Source: Agrococcus sp. ARC_14 (GTDB lineage: Bacteria > Actinomycetota > Actinomycetes > Actinomycetales > Microbacteriaceae). Taken from it: a stretch of 64,000 bases of DNA. Positions 40,849 to 49,828 of this stretch are shown one piece after another; positions within the stretch are counted from its first letter, which is position 1; each line of letters starts with the position of its first letter. The stretch spans positions 558,001-622,000 of the forward strand of contig NZ_JAKUDO010000001.1 in the NCBI RefSeq assembly GCF_022436485.1. Reading direction: 5' to 3'. The notes beneath the pieces were generated by a model. The model made no database searches, was not told the origin of the DNA, and saw only the letters and a list, made by a program, of their open reading frames with translations. The translations under genes and the position numbers were made by a program.

Positions 40849-41733
40849 TCAGCGAATGATCGGTACGCCTGGCAGGTGCTCGAGGACCCGTCGGGCGGCG
40901 AGCGGCACCATGCCCGGATTGCTCGCCACCGCGAGCGGCAACGAGATGGGATGCTCGAGCCGCACGTAAGAGACGCCCGGAATCGCGACCCGCTCGGCGG
41001 ATGCCGGCACGATGCTGACGCCGATGCCGAGCGCCACCTGCCCGAGGATCGTCGTCACGTGCGCGGCGCTCTCGATCGGCTCGAATTCGATGCCAGCTTC
41101 CTGGAACAGCGCCGCAACCCGATCCCAGTAGCCGGTGCCCGCCGACCTTGGGAAGAGCACGACGGGGTGCTCGCTGAGGTCGGCCACGGCGACAGTCTCA
41201 TGCTGCGCCAGGGGGCTCGTGTCCGGCACGGCGGCTACGAACTGCTCCGACCAGACTGGCTCGACCCGGAAGCCGCTCGCGATCGGCGGCCGTACGAAGC
41301 CGAGCTGCACCTCTCCCACGCGCAATGCGTCGACCAGCTCGGGCGTCTCGAGCTCATCGACTTGAAGTGCAACGTCAGGCAGCGCGGCTCGAACTGGCGC
41401 GAGCAGGCGCGGCAGCGCCTCGTAGAACGCCGAGCCGACCGCCCCGATGCGCACGACGCCCCTTGCCCCAGCGCGCAGCTGCTCGGCGGCGCGCTGCATC
41501 GCCCGCCAGCCGCCGAGCATCGTACGCGCGTGCCCCAGGAGCTCTTGCCCGGCGGTCGTCAATGCGACGCCGCCGGAGCCGCGGACGAACAGCTCGATGC
41601 CGAGCTCCGCCTCGATCTTCTGCACTCGCTTCGACAGGGCGGGCTGTGCGATGCCGAGCCGGAGGGCGGCGCGATGGAAGTGCAATTCCTCGGCCAGCAC
41701 CGCGAGGCATTCGAGATCGCGCACATCGAGCAT
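40849..41733 (-). CDS. LysR-family transcriptional regulator
   Basis: 294 residues. Winged HTH at the N-terminus (MLDVRDLECLAVLAEELHFH, RAALRLGIAQPALSKRVQKI) and a periplasmic-binding-protein-like co-inducer domain (about 90-294: VRIGAVGSAFYEALPRLLAP, PVVLFPRSAGTGYW). ATG 41733 is at the normal LysR position before the HTH. Same strand as the flanking carriers: 50 bases after the MHS gene upstream and 127 bases before the next operon, so it probably regulates one of the two. Co-inducer unknown. Confidence 0.9.
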   Translation of the reverse strand: MLDVRDLECLAVLAEELHFHRAALRLGIAQPALSKRVQKIEAELGIELFVRGSGGVALTTAGQELLGHARTMLGGWRAMQRAAEQLRAGARGVVRIGAVGSAFYEALPRLLAPVRAALPDVALQVDELETPELVDALRVGEVQLGFVRPPIASGFRVEPVWSEQFVAAVPDTSPLAQHETVAVADLSEHPVVLFPRSAGTGYWDRVAALFQEAGIEFEPIESAAHVTTILGQVALGIGVSIVPASAERVAIPGVSYVRLEHPISLPLAVASNPGMVPLAARRVLEHLPGVPIIR

Positions 41734-41782
41734 GCGCCCAGTCTGGCGTGCGCCGCGCGGTCGGGCGGGGCCTGTCCGCGAC

Positions 41783-43219
41783 TCAGGGCGAACGATCCGC
41801 GGCGAGCCCTGACTCGTTGATCTCCTGCGCCTCGAGATCGGTTTCGACGTTCGGCGCCGACCCGAGCAGCGGCTTCCGGGCAGATTCGGCCAGGAACACC
41901 ACCGCAAGCATGCCGACGACCGACATGCCGATCAGGTAGTAGGCGGCGGCGAGGTCGTCGCCGCTCCACCGGATGAGGCTGTCGATCACCAGCGGCGCCG
42001 TGCCGCCGAACACGGCGATCGAGATGTTGTAGGCGAAGCCCAGGCTCGTGCTCCTCGAGCGGGTCGGGAACAGCGCCGGGTAGGTCGACGCCAGGGTGCC
42101 CATGTAGAGCGCGACGGGCGCGCCCACGAGCGCGAGTCCCAACAGCACCCCGAGGGTCGAGCCGCTGCCGATGAGGAGGAAGGCGGGAATTCCCAGCACG
42201 ATGACCCAGCCAGATGCGATGAAGAGCACTGGCTTGCGACCGATGCGGTCAGAGAGCATGCCGACGAATGGCATCGAGCACGCCATGAGCAGGAGCAGCG
42301 GGACCGTCAGCAAGTTGCTCTGCACCGCGTCGTACTGCTCGACCGTCGCAAGGTAGGTGGGCATGTACGAGGTGAAGGCATAGCCGGCGCTGTTCGCGGC
42401 GGCTACCAGCACGATCACCATGACGATGCCGCGCCAGTTCTCGGCCAACGACCGCAGCGGTCGCACCCGCAGGTGCTCGCGACCCGTCTCTCCGACACCG
42501 GCAAGGGCGAGCTCGGCGGTGAACTGCGGCGACTCAGTGACCTTGAGGCGGATGTAGATCGCGACGACCGCCAACGGGCCCGCCAGCAGGAACGGCACGC
42601 GCCATAACCCATCTTCAAGCGCCTGCTGCCCGAAGCCCACCTGCAGCGCGGTGACGAGCACCGCACCAAGCGCGAAGCCGAGATAGCTGCCGCCGTCGAG
42701 GAATGCCGCGTAGAAGCCTCGCTTGCGGTCTGGCGAGGACTCCGTGATATAGGTGAGAGCACCCGTGAACTCGCCGCCTGCCGAGAAGCCTTGCAGCACC
42801 TTCAGCAGCACCAGCAGCACGGGAGCGGAGACACCGATCATCCCGTAATCGGGCAGCAGCCCGATGAGGAAGGTCGCCGCGGCAACGAGGGTCAGTGTCA
42901 GGAACAGCACGCGCTTGCGCCCGATGCGGTCGCCCAGCCATCCGAAGAACATGCCGCCGAGCGGACGGAACAGGTAGGTCGCCGCGAAGGTGCCGAGCAG
43001 GAAGATGACCTGCGTGGACGGGTCGGCGTCCGGCAGGAAGATCGGGCCGAGTGTGACGATCAAGTAGCCGAACGCACCGACGTCGTACCACTCCATCACG
43101 TTACCGACGAAGGTCCCGCGCACCGCTCGGCCCAGCTCGGGTTTGCGGATCACGTTGACGGTGCCCGTCTCTAGGAGTTCCGACTGTTGCGTCTCGGGGC
43201 CGGTGGAGTGCGTCGTCAT
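41783..43219 (-). CDS. MFS transporter, MHS family (ProP/KgtP-like)
   Basis: 478 residues, 12 helices. MHS start GTFVGNVMEWYDVGAFGYLI near residue 35, PLGGMFFGWLGDRIGRKRVL near 90, GFSAGGEFTGALTYITESSP near 145. The long N-terminal polar stretch (about 1-30) and C-terminal tail (about 445-478) are ProP-like. Follows the ureohydrolase gene by 25 bases on the minus strand and precedes LysR, suggesting uptake of the guanidino or amino compound that the ureohydrolase acts on. Confidence 0.88.
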   Translation of the reverse strand: MTTHSTGPETQQSELLETGTVNVIRKPELGRAVRGTFVGNVMEWYDVGAFGYLIVTLGPIFLPDADPSTQVIFLLGTFAATYLFRPLGGMFFGWLGDRIGRKRVLFLTLTLVAAATFLIGLLPDYGMIGVSAPVLLVLLKVLQGFSAGGEFTGALTYITESSPDRKRGFYAAFLDGGSYLGFALGAVLVTALQVGFGQQALEDGLWRVPFLLAGPLAVVAIYIRLKVTESPQFTAELALAGVGETGREHLRVRPLRSLAENWRGIVMVIVLVAAANSAGYAFTSYMPTYLATVEQYDAVQSNLLTVPLLLLMACSMPFVGMLSDRIGRKPVLFIASGWVIVLGIPAFLLIGSGSTLGVLLGLALVGAPVALYMGTLASTYPALFPTRSRSTSLGFAYNISIAVFGGTAPLVIDSLIRWSGDDLAAAYYLIGMSVVGMLAVVFLAESARKPLLGSAPNVETDLEAQEINESGLAADRSP

Positions 43220-43244
43220 GGTGTGGCTGCTCTCTCGATGGTGG

Positions 43245-44153
43245 TCAGTGCCGGGGCGCCGGCTGTTCCTGGCCGTAGAAGGCGAAGTAGTAGACCAGGT
43301 ACGCCGCCAGGTTCGAGGTCATGTCCTGGTGATCCTTCAAGGGGTTGACCTCTGTGACGGCGAACGAGTCGCAGTGGGGTGCGATGGCGGTGATCACGTC
43401 GAGCGCCTGCCGGGAGGTGAGCCCGCCAGGCTCGTAGCCGCCGCAGCCCGGTGCGAAGGCGAGGTCGATTGCGTCGATGTCGAAGCTGCAGTGCACGTGA
43501 TCTGCGCCATCGATCCTCGCCAGGATCCGGTCGACTGCCGCATCTGTGCCCATGCGATCGAATGCTCGTGCCGTGATCTGCGCGGGACCCTCCTCGACCA
43601 CATAGCGTCTCGACGACGGGAAGTTGAAATGACGCAGGCCCACCTGGATGCTGTGGTCGCGACTCGTCCGAGCCAGCTCGAGCGATCGCCGCATACCGCT
43701 GGACTGGCTGTGCCTGCCCTGCTGCTCGTTCTCATCCATCACGTCGAGGTGAGCGTCGAAGTGCACGATCGCGACCGACCCGTCGACCGCGTCGTGCAGC
43801 CCCTTGGTGCCCGCGTACAACAGGCAGTCGTCGCCGCCGAGCAGAATCGGCACGTGACCGGCGTGCACCGCGTCGGAGATCCGCGCAGCGGTGCGCTCCA
43901 GGGTGGTCTCGAGGTCGTGCGCCACGATGGATGCATCTCCGCCGTCCTCGATGACGGGCGCGGCGTGTAGCTCGCCAGTCTCCAGCGAGTACACCTGGCC
44001 GTCCTCGACGCGCATCGTGATCCATTCCAATGCCTCGCGGATGCGCGCTGGGGCGTACCGGGAGCCGGGGAAGCCGAGTGTCGAGGCGCCATCGTAGGGC
44101 GCGCCGATCAGCTCGAAGGCTCTGCGGGCGGTGTCTGTGCTGGGCTGGTCCAT
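43245..44153 (-). CDS. Ureohydrolase (arginase/agmatinase) family protein with altered metal site
   Basis: 302 residues. LIGAPYDGASTLGFPGSRYA (family start), LLGGDDCLLYAG near residue 104, IVHFDAHLDVMDE near 127 and SFDIDAIDLAFAPGCGGYEP near 220. Family motifs are GGDH(S), DAHxD and SxDxDxxDP; here the His of GGDH is replaced by Asp and the Pro of DP by Leu. His101 (arginase numbering) is one of six manganese ligands, so the metal site is modified; the other five (DAHLD, DID) are present. Probable hydrolysis of a guanidino compound to urea and an amine, but substrate and activity are uncertain. Upstream and divergent: PucR. Confidence 0.8.
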   Translation of the reverse strand: MDQPSTDTARRAFELIGAPYDGASTLGFPGSRYAPARIREALEWITMRVEDGQVYSLETGELHAAPVIEDGGDASIVAHDLETTLERTAARISDAVHAGHVPILLGGDDCLLYAGTKGLHDAVDGSVAIVHFDAHLDVMDENEQQGRHSQSSGMRRSLELARTSRDHSIQVGLRHFNFPSSRRYVVEEGPAQITARAFDRMGTDAAVDRILARIDGADHVHCSFDIDAIDLAFAPGCGGYEPGGLTSRQALDVITAIAPHCDSFAVTEVNPLKDHQDMTSNLAAYLVYYFAFYGQEQPAPRH

Positions 44154-44266
44154 TCCCCGATTGTGCGTGCGGATCGTGACCTGCCGTAGTGTCGCTCCTG
44201 TCGAACACCGACGTGTGCATTCACGGCCATGTCGAGTCCGTTAGGCCTGGGCTGCAGGGGGTGCAC

Positions 44267-45775
44267 ATGCGTGTCACGGTGGCCGACCTCGTGGAGTCGG
44301 TGGTGGGGCTCACCTGTGTCGCAGGTCATTCCGGTCTGAGCGCTCCCGTGCACTGGGTGCATGTCTTCGAGACCAATGACCCGACCCCGTGGCTGACCGG
44401 CGGCGAGTTCCTGCTCACCGTCGACCTGGGCCGACGTGACGACAGCGACGTCGCCGAGCTCTGCGAGCGGCTGGCGCGCCGCGGTGTCGCCGGGCTGGGG
44501 TTCGGCGTTGGCGTGACGAGCGATGCGGTGCCTGCCGCGTGGATCCGGGAGAGCGAACGGCACGGCATCCCGTTGCTCGAGGTGCCGTTCGACGTGCCGT
44601 TCATCGGCATCTCTCGATTCGTGTCGGATCGTGACCTGCAGGAGCAGGCTCGCCGGTCCGAGGCAATGCTGCGACAGCAGAGCGAGTTCGCAGGGTTCGC
44701 CCTGTCGCCGATGAGCGCGGCGGGAATCGTGGAGCGGCTCGCGGACCAACTAGAAGCAGACGCCGCGGTGTACCTGCCGGCGGAGGACAGGTTCGAGCGA
44801 CTGCGGGTGACCGCCCCGCTGGCAGGGCAGCCGGGCGAAGGCGCGCCGTTCGCCCCCGAGCTCCTGCGTGCCCAAGTGCAGCGACTGCTCGAAGGCGAGC
44901 AGACGGCTGCGATCGTGGCGGCGTCGGGCTGGTACGTGCACGCTGCGCGATTCGCAGAGCCTGGCGCAGAGGGCGTCGGATTGATCGCGCGCAGGGAGCG
45001 ATTCTCGGCGCTGGAGTCGATGTTCATCGGCTCGTCGATGGCGATCGCCGAGCTCGGGGCGCGGAGTCGGGCCGCAACGGAGGAGCGCCTCGCCGGTCTG
45101 CGGTCGAGCGCGCTCGCCCAGGTCTGGAAGACGGATTCCGAAGGGCTGCGCGACGCGCTGCTGCGATGGCTGCTCGGCCGGAGCACCGACTTCGTCCTGG
45201 CCGTGCTCGTCGAGCAGCCGCAGAGCGGCGGAGCGGCTAGGCCCACGGCGCCACCGCACCTCCCCGGCATGATCGCTGCGGCCGTCAGCGATGACGGGGT
45301 CGTCGCGCTGCTCCCTGCTGACGCACTCGACCTGCGCTGGACACCACCGGCGCGTTGGAGCGTGGGGGTCAGCGGCGTCGTCGACGTCCGGGGATTCCTC
45401 ACCGCGAAGTCAGAGGCCGTCCTCGCCTCGCGAGCGGCTGCACGCGCATCAGCCCCGCGTCTCGATGCGGCAGCACTCCTGCCCGCGCAACGGACCGCTG
45501 CGATCGTCGACCACGACCAGGCCAATAGCCTGCTGACGGTGATCCGGGGTCGTCTCTCTGAAGTCGACGCAGCGCATTCGGTCGAGCTCGAGCGCGCACT
45601 GACAGCGTTCCTGCGCCGCAACGGTCGCATCGAGTCCGCGGCGGCCGATCTCGGCGTGCACCGGCAGACGCTGGCGACGCGGCTGCGTCGCGCGGAGCGC
45701 ATCCTCGCTCTCGATCTTGACGACCCCGACGATCGCGCCACGCTGTGGTTGGCGCTCCGTGGCGCCGCGCCTTAG
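44267..45775 (+). CDS. PucR-family transcriptional regulator
   Basis: 502 residues. N-terminal PucR (purine catabolism) domain (about 1-120: MRVTVADLVESVVGLTCVAG; EVPFDVPFIGISRFV), a central ligand-sensing region, and a C-terminal HTH_30 region (about 430-495: LERALTAFLRRNGRIESAAA, DLGVHRQTLATRLRRAERIL). ATG 44267 has GGGGG five bases upstream and fits the domain start; longer in-frame versions add about 26 residues without a pattern. Divergent from the ureohydrolase (113-base gap), so it most likely activates that nitrogen-scavenging operon. Ligand unknown. Confidence 0.85.
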   Translation: MRVTVADLVESVVGLTCVAGHSGLSAPVHWVHVFETNDPTPWLTGGEFLLTVDLGRRDDSDVAELCERLARRGVAGLGFGVGVTSDAVPAAWIRESERHGIPLLEVPFDVPFIGISRFVSDRDLQEQARRSEAMLRQQSEFAGFALSPMSAAGIVERLADQLEADAAVYLPAEDRFERLRVTAPLAGQPGEGAPFAPELLRAQVQRLLEGEQTAAIVAASGWYVHAARFAEPGAEGVGLIARRERFSALESMFIGSSMAIAELGARSRAATEERLAGLRSSALAQVWKTDSEGLRDALLRWLLGRSTDFVLAVLVEQPQSGGAARPTAPPHLPGMIAAAVSDDGVVALLPADALDLRWTPPARWSVGVSGVVDVRGFLTAKSEAVLASRAAARASAPRLDAAALLPAQRTAAIVDHDQANSLLTVIRGRLSEVDAAHSVELERALTAFLRRNGRIESAAADLGVHRQTLATRLRRAERILALDLDDPDDRATLWLALRGAAP

Positions 45776-45828
45776 CCGCAGTCGATCGACGGCTGCGAGC
45801 GATCTCCTGGGACGCCTCAACCGCTGCG

Positions 45829-47214
45829 TCAGACAGCCACCCCCGCCCGCCGGAACCCCGCACCCTTGTGGTCGGCCGGCAGCTGCGGGCCGGCGCCGCT
45901 GAGCGCCTCGCGCAGCGTCGCACCAGCGGGCAGCGCCGATGCCTCTGGCAGCAGCCCGCGCCGCCGCAGCTCGGGCGTCACGAGCGCGGCGAAGCGCTCG
46001 AAGTCGGCCGGTCGCACCGCCGCCGCGATGTTGAAGCCGTCGACACCCGACTCCTCGCGCCAGCGCTCCAGCTCGTCGACCACCGTCGCGGGCGAGCCCA
46101 CGATCACGGGACCCCGGCCGCCGATCGCGACGAACTCGGCCAGGTCGCGCACCGTCCAGGTGCGATCGGGCGACAGCGTCGTGAACGACGCGAGCGCCGA
46201 GTGGTTCGCCTCCGTCTGCACGTGCTCGAGCGTCGCATCCGGGTCCAGCCCTGAGAGGTCGACGCCGGTCCAGCCGCCGAAGAGCGCGAGCGCGCCCTCG
46301 ATGTCGACGTGGTCGCGGTAGGTCGCCAGTCGCGCCTCGGCCTCCTCATCCGTGTCGGCGACGACGATCGTCGCGAGCGACAGGATGCGCACCGCATCCG
46401 CCGCCCTGCCGCGCTCCACGAGCCCATTCCGCACGCCGTCGACCCAGCGGCGCACGAGCTGCGGCGTGCTGCCCGAGAAGAAGATCGCCTCGGCGTGGTC
46501 GAGCGAGAAGTCCTGCCCGCGCTTCGAGGCACCGGCCTGGAACAGGAACGGCGTGCCCTGCGGCCCCGGGTGCGCGAGCGCGTGCCCGGGCACCGAGAAC
46601 CACTCGCCGCGGTGCTCGATCGGATGCACCCGCTCGGGGTCGAGGTAGACGCCCCTGTCTGCGTCGTTCACCACCGCATCCGCCTCGAACGAGCCCTCGA
46701 AGAGCTTGTACATGACGTCCATGTACTCGTCGGCGCGGTCGTAGCGCACGTCGTGGGGCAGCTGCCGCTCGTAGCCGAGGTTGCGGGCCGCGGAATCCTG
46801 ATAGGAGGTGACGATGTTCCACGCCACCCGGCCGCCCGTGAAGTGGTCGAGCGTCGAGAGCGTGCGTGCCAGCAGGTAGGGCGACTCGTAGGTGACCGAG
46901 GCGGTGACGCCGAAGCCGAGCCGCTCGGTGACCGCCGCCATCGCGGGCACCGCCACCAGCGGATCGAGCACCGGGTACTGCACGCCGCCGCGCGCGGTCG
47001 CCTCGATGCCGTCGCCGTAGACGTCGTAGACGCCGGGGATGTCGGCGAGGAAGAGCGCCGAGAAGCCGCCCTCCTCGAGGGTGCGGGCGAGGGCCGTCCA
47101 GTAGCCGAGCTCGTCGAAGCGGGTCGCCTGCGACTCGGGGTGCCGCCAGAGCCCGGGCGACTGGTGGTTGGGAACGATCATGTCGAAGGCGCTGAGCAGC
47201 AGGGGGCGTGTCAT
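45829..47214 (-). CDS. LLM class flavin-dependent monooxygenase (NtaA/SnaA/DszA type)
   Basis: 461 residues. Bacterial luciferase-like TIM barrel with the NtaA-type long form: RFDELGYWTALARTLEEGGF near residue 32, VTASVTYESPYLLARTLSTL near 103, GRVAWNIVTSYQDSAARNLG near 128, PFLFQAGASKRGQDFSLDHA near 220. These oxygenases use FMNH2 from a separate reductase to cleave C-S, C-N or C-O bonds, for example in nitrilotriacetate or dibenzothiophene sulfone breakdown. Overlaps the MHS carrier by four bases, so the carrier probably imports its substrate. No reductase gene in the window. Confidence 0.88.
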   Translation of the reverse strand: MTRPLLLSAFDMIVPNHQSPGLWRHPESQATRFDELGYWTALARTLEEGGFSALFLADIPGVYDVYGDGIEATARGGVQYPVLDPLVAVPAMAAVTERLGFGVTASVTYESPYLLARTLSTLDHFTGGRVAWNIVTSYQDSAARNLGYERQLPHDVRYDRADEYMDVMYKLFEGSFEADAVVNDADRGVYLDPERVHPIEHRGEWFSVPGHALAHPGPQGTPFLFQAGASKRGQDFSLDHAEAIFFSGSTPQLVRRWVDGVRNGLVERGRAADAVRILSLATIVVADTDEEAEARLATYRDHVDIEGALALFGGWTGVDLSGLDPDATLEHVQTEANHSALASFTTLSPDRTWTVRDLAEFVAIGGRGPVIVGSPATVVDELERWREESGVDGFNIAAAVRPADFERFAALVTPELRRRGLLPEASALPAGATLREALSGAGPQLPADHKGAGFRRAGVAV

Positions 47215-48683
47215 CGGGTGGTCCTCTCGGGCGTGGTGGCGGCGAGCGCGAGTTCGGGCTGTGAGCCGCGGTTGCCGTGGTCGGTGTCGGCATCGGTGGT
47301 GGTGCCGTCGGGCTCATCTATGTCATCGGTGCGGATGCGCGTGGGCGCGTCATGCAGGTCTGCCAGCTCGATGCCGGGTCGGTCGCGCGCGGGATCCTTG
47401 GCGAGCAGGGCGGCGACCACCGAGAGTGCGGCGAGCACCGACAGGTAGCCGGCGATCAGCCACGGCGAGTTGCCGCCGGCCGCGAACAGCAGCGCGGCGA
47501 TCATCGGCATCAGCCCGCCGCCCAGCACCGAGCCGACCTGGTAGCCGAGGCTCACACCCGAGTACCGCACCTGCACCGGGAACTGCTCTGCGAACCACGC
47601 AGCCTGCGGGCCGTAGACCGAGTCGTGCGCGAGGTTGACGCCCAGGATCACGATGAGCGGCAGCAGCGCCAGCGGCCCGGTGTCGAGGAAGGCGAAGAGC
47701 ACCCAGCCGAAGACGCCGATCGCGAGGTAGCCGCCGATCGAGACGATGCGCCTGCCGATGCGGTCGGAGAGCCAGCTCCACAGCGGGGTGGAGACCAGGC
47801 CGATGGCGGAGGCGATCATCACCGCCGTGACGCCGGCAGTGGTGTCGCCGCGCACGTCGCTGAGGTAGCTGAGCATGTAGACGGTGACGAGGAAGTAGAT
47901 GGCGTTCTGCCCCAGCCGCAGACCGATCGTGATCAGCAGCGGCCGCCGGTGGTGGCGCAGCAGCTCGGCGAGGGGTGCGCGCGGCACGCCGCCCGAGGCG
48001 CGGTGCTCGACGAACTCCGGCGCATCCTCGACCCCCAGTCGGATCCACAGCCCCACGCCGACGAGCGCGGCGGAGGCGAGGAACGGGATGCGCCAGCCGA
48101 AGTCGGCGAACTGCTCGTCGGTCAGGGTGGCCTGCACGATGAAGAAGGCGCCGGTGGCCAGCAGCATGCCGGCCGACGAGCCCACCTGCGTGAACGAGCC
48201 GAACAGCCCGCGGTGCCTGGCGGGGGAGTGCTCGACGCTCAGCAGCGCGGAGCCGCCCCACTCGGCGCCGGCCGAGAGCCCCTGCAGCACGCGCAGCAGC
48301 ACGAGCGCGACGACCGCCCACCAGCCGATCGTGGCGAAGGTCGGCAGCAGGCCGATGATCGCGGTCGCCACACCCATCAGCAGCAGCGAGGCGACCAGCA
48401 GCGACTTGCGGCCAATCCGGTCGCCCAGGTGCCCGGCGATGATGCCGCCCAGCGGCCGCACCACGATGCCGACCGCGAGGGTGGCGAAGGAGGCGACCGT
48501 GCCCGCAAGCGCGCTGCCCTGCGGGAAGAACTGGGTGCTGAAGATGAGGGCGGATGCCGTGCCGTAGAGATAGAAGTCGTACCACTCGATGGTGGTGCCG
48601 ACGAAGGCGGAGGCGAGCACGCGCCGCTTGCCGGCGAGCGGCGTGGGGCGGCGCGGTGGCGCAGCCTGGTCGGTGTCGGTCAT
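47211..48683 (-). CDS. MFS transporter, MHS family (monooxygenase-linked)
   Basis: 490 residues, 12 helices. ASAFVGTTIEWYDFYLYGTA near residue 24, PLGGIIAGHLGDRIGRKSLL near 80, GLSAGAEWGGSALLSVEHSP near 134: a typical MHS symporter. ATG 48683 is chosen because the signature begins 24 residues later; upstream frames lack a ribosome site. A long charged C-terminal tail (about 445-490) is Asp/Thr-rich. First gene of the operon with the flavin monooxygenase. Substrate unknown. Confidence 0.87.
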   Translation of the reverse strand: MTDTDQAAPPRRPTPLAGKRRVLASAFVGTTIEWYDFYLYGTASALIFSTQFFPQGSALAGTVASFATLAVGIVVRPLGGIIAGHLGDRIGRKSLLVASLLLMGVATAIIGLLPTFATIGWWAVVALVLLRVLQGLSAGAEWGGSALLSVEHSPARHRGLFGSFTQVGSSAGMLLATGAFFIVQATLTDEQFADFGWRIPFLASAALVGVGLWIRLGVEDAPEFVEHRASGGVPRAPLAELLRHHRRPLLITIGLRLGQNAIYFLVTVYMLSYLSDVRGDTTAGVTAVMIASAIGLVSTPLWSWLSDRIGRRIVSIGGYLAIGVFGWVLFAFLDTGPLALLPLIVILGVNLAHDSVYGPQAAWFAEQFPVQVRYSGVSLGYQVGSVLGGGLMPMIAALLFAAGGNSPWLIAGYLSVLAALSVVAALLAKDPARDRPGIELADLHDAPTRIRTDDIDEPDGTTTDADTDHGNRGSQPELALAATTPERTTR

Positions 48684-48869
48684 GCGGGCGTCCTCTCGGT
48701 TGCACGCCGGATCACCGCGGCAGCGCACGCCCGGAGAGATCGGGCGAGGCTGGCGGCAGGGCTGCGCTGGATGGTGTGCGGCCACGCTAGTGACGCGACC
48801 ACGACATGCGCACGGGGTCAGCGTCACGGGCGGTAACACTGCTGGTGGTGGGGCCGATAGCCTCGCAGC

Positions 48870-49061
48870 ATGGACGAGACGATCACGCCGGTAGAGCTGT
48901 CGCGCGAGCTGGGCATGGACCGCAAGGGCAAGCAGATCCGTGGCTTCCTGCGGAACCCCGCCGATGGCGGTGGCCCGTTCGAGGGGCACGAGATCGGCAC
49001 CGAGTGGCACCTGACGCCCGAGCAGGCGGAGCGGATCCGGGCGCACTTCAAGAAGGCTTGA
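48870..49061 (+). CDS. Small protein, HTH/HeH-like, with a broken copy nearby
   Basis: 63 residues: ITPVELSRELGMDRKGKQIR, then GFLRNPADGGGPFEGHEIGT and EWHLTPEQAERIRAHFKKA. It resembles the short DNA-binding-type modules of actinobacteria in which a helix with KGK..R is followed by a basic loop and a W-LTPEQ helix; the loop and W..(T/S)PEQ...R motif is the best mark. TAGCCT (48858-48863) six bases before the ATG suggests a leaderless transcript. A partial duplicate at 49626-49768 has lost its frame. Function unknown, maybe nucleic-acid binding. Confidence 0.65.
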   Translation: MDETITPVELSRELGMDRKGKQIRGFLRNPADGGGPFEGHEIGTEWHLTPEQAERIRAHFKKA

Positions 49062-49092
49062 ACGTGGCCGCGCGAGGAATCGGCTGCAGCTG

Positions 49093-49455
49093 ATGACGAC
49101 GATCGCCGACCACGACGCCTACATCGCTGCGGCTCCCCAGGCCTTCCGGCCCTCGCTCGAGCGTCTGCGTGTGCTGCTGGCCCGCGCACTGCCGGAGGCG
49201 GAGGAGATCGTCGCCTACGGCATGCCGGGGTTCAGCATCGACGGCTCGGTCGTCGCGAGCTACGCGGCGTTCAGCAAGCAGTGCGGGCTGTACCTGCTCG
49301 CGGGCGCCATCGCCGAGCATGCCGATGCGATCGCGGCGGCCGGTCTGAAGGCGACCAAGACCGGCATCACCTTCTCGCCGAAGAAGCCCATCCCGGATGA
49401 CCTCGTCGAACGACTGGTACTGGCGTCGCGCAGGGCTGCCAGGACTGACGGCTAG
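49093..49455 (+). CDS. DUF1801 family protein
   Basis: 120 residues with the DUF1801 pattern: DHDAYIAAAPQAFRPSLERL near the start, ALPEAEEIVAYGMPGFSIDG near residue 34, ASYAAFSKQCGLYLL and ITFSPKKPIPDDLVERLVLA near the end. DUF1801 proteins are small alpha/beta proteins sometimes annotated as iron chaperones (YdhG-like), without proof of function. It lies between the intact and broken copies of the small gene described at 48870. Alternative upstream starts are absent. No membrane segment. Confidence 0.82.
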   Translation: MTTIADHDAYIAAAPQAFRPSLERLRVLLARALPEAEEIVAYGMPGFSIDGSVVASYAAFSKQCGLYLLAGAIAEHADAIAAAGLKATKTGITFSPKKPIPDDLVERLVLASRRAARTDG

Positions 49456-49625
49456 GCCCGACGCGCTCCAAGCAGCGGTGCCGCGGCGGGTGCGTCTCAG
49501 CGCGCAGTGCGGCGGGCGCTGATGTCGCGGTCGTGCCCAGGCTCGAGCAGCACGCCGCCGGTGCCCTCGGCGCGCAGCTCGTCGTCGGGGTTGGAGAGCG
49601 CGCACGCCCGCAGGCTCAGGCAGCG

Positions 49626-49768
49626 AGAGCTGTCGCGCGAGCCGCAAGGGCAAGCAGATCCGTGGCTTCCTGCGGAAACTGGCCGATGGCGGTTGCCCGT
49701 TCGAGGGGCACGAGATCGGCACGGAGTGGCACTTGACGGCCGAGCAGGCGATCCGGGCGCACTTCAAG
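49626..49768 (+). pseudogene. Broken duplicate of the 63-aa gene
   Basis: The 143 bases here match the gene at 48870 along nearly their full length (GAGCTGTCGCGCGAG, then CCGCAAGGGCAAGCAGATCC through GCGCACTTCAAG). An 11-base deletion after GCGCGAG and a 6-base deletion near the end (GGCGATCC for GGCGGAGCGGATCC) are seen, the start codon is missing, and the frame runs on without a stop. A clear local duplication that decayed; DUF1801 lies between the two copies. Confidence 0.7.
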
Positions 49769-49828
49769 CTGATCCGGGAGGAAGCTGAGTCAGCGCCGGC
49801 TTTCGCCTCCCGCGGCATGCATCCGCCG

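Noticed and set aside
48831..48863. GGTAAC followed by GATAGCC as another ECF promoter
   Set aside because: The 15-base spacing does not lead to GGACA; it fits a vegetative leaderless promoter for the 63-aa gene better.
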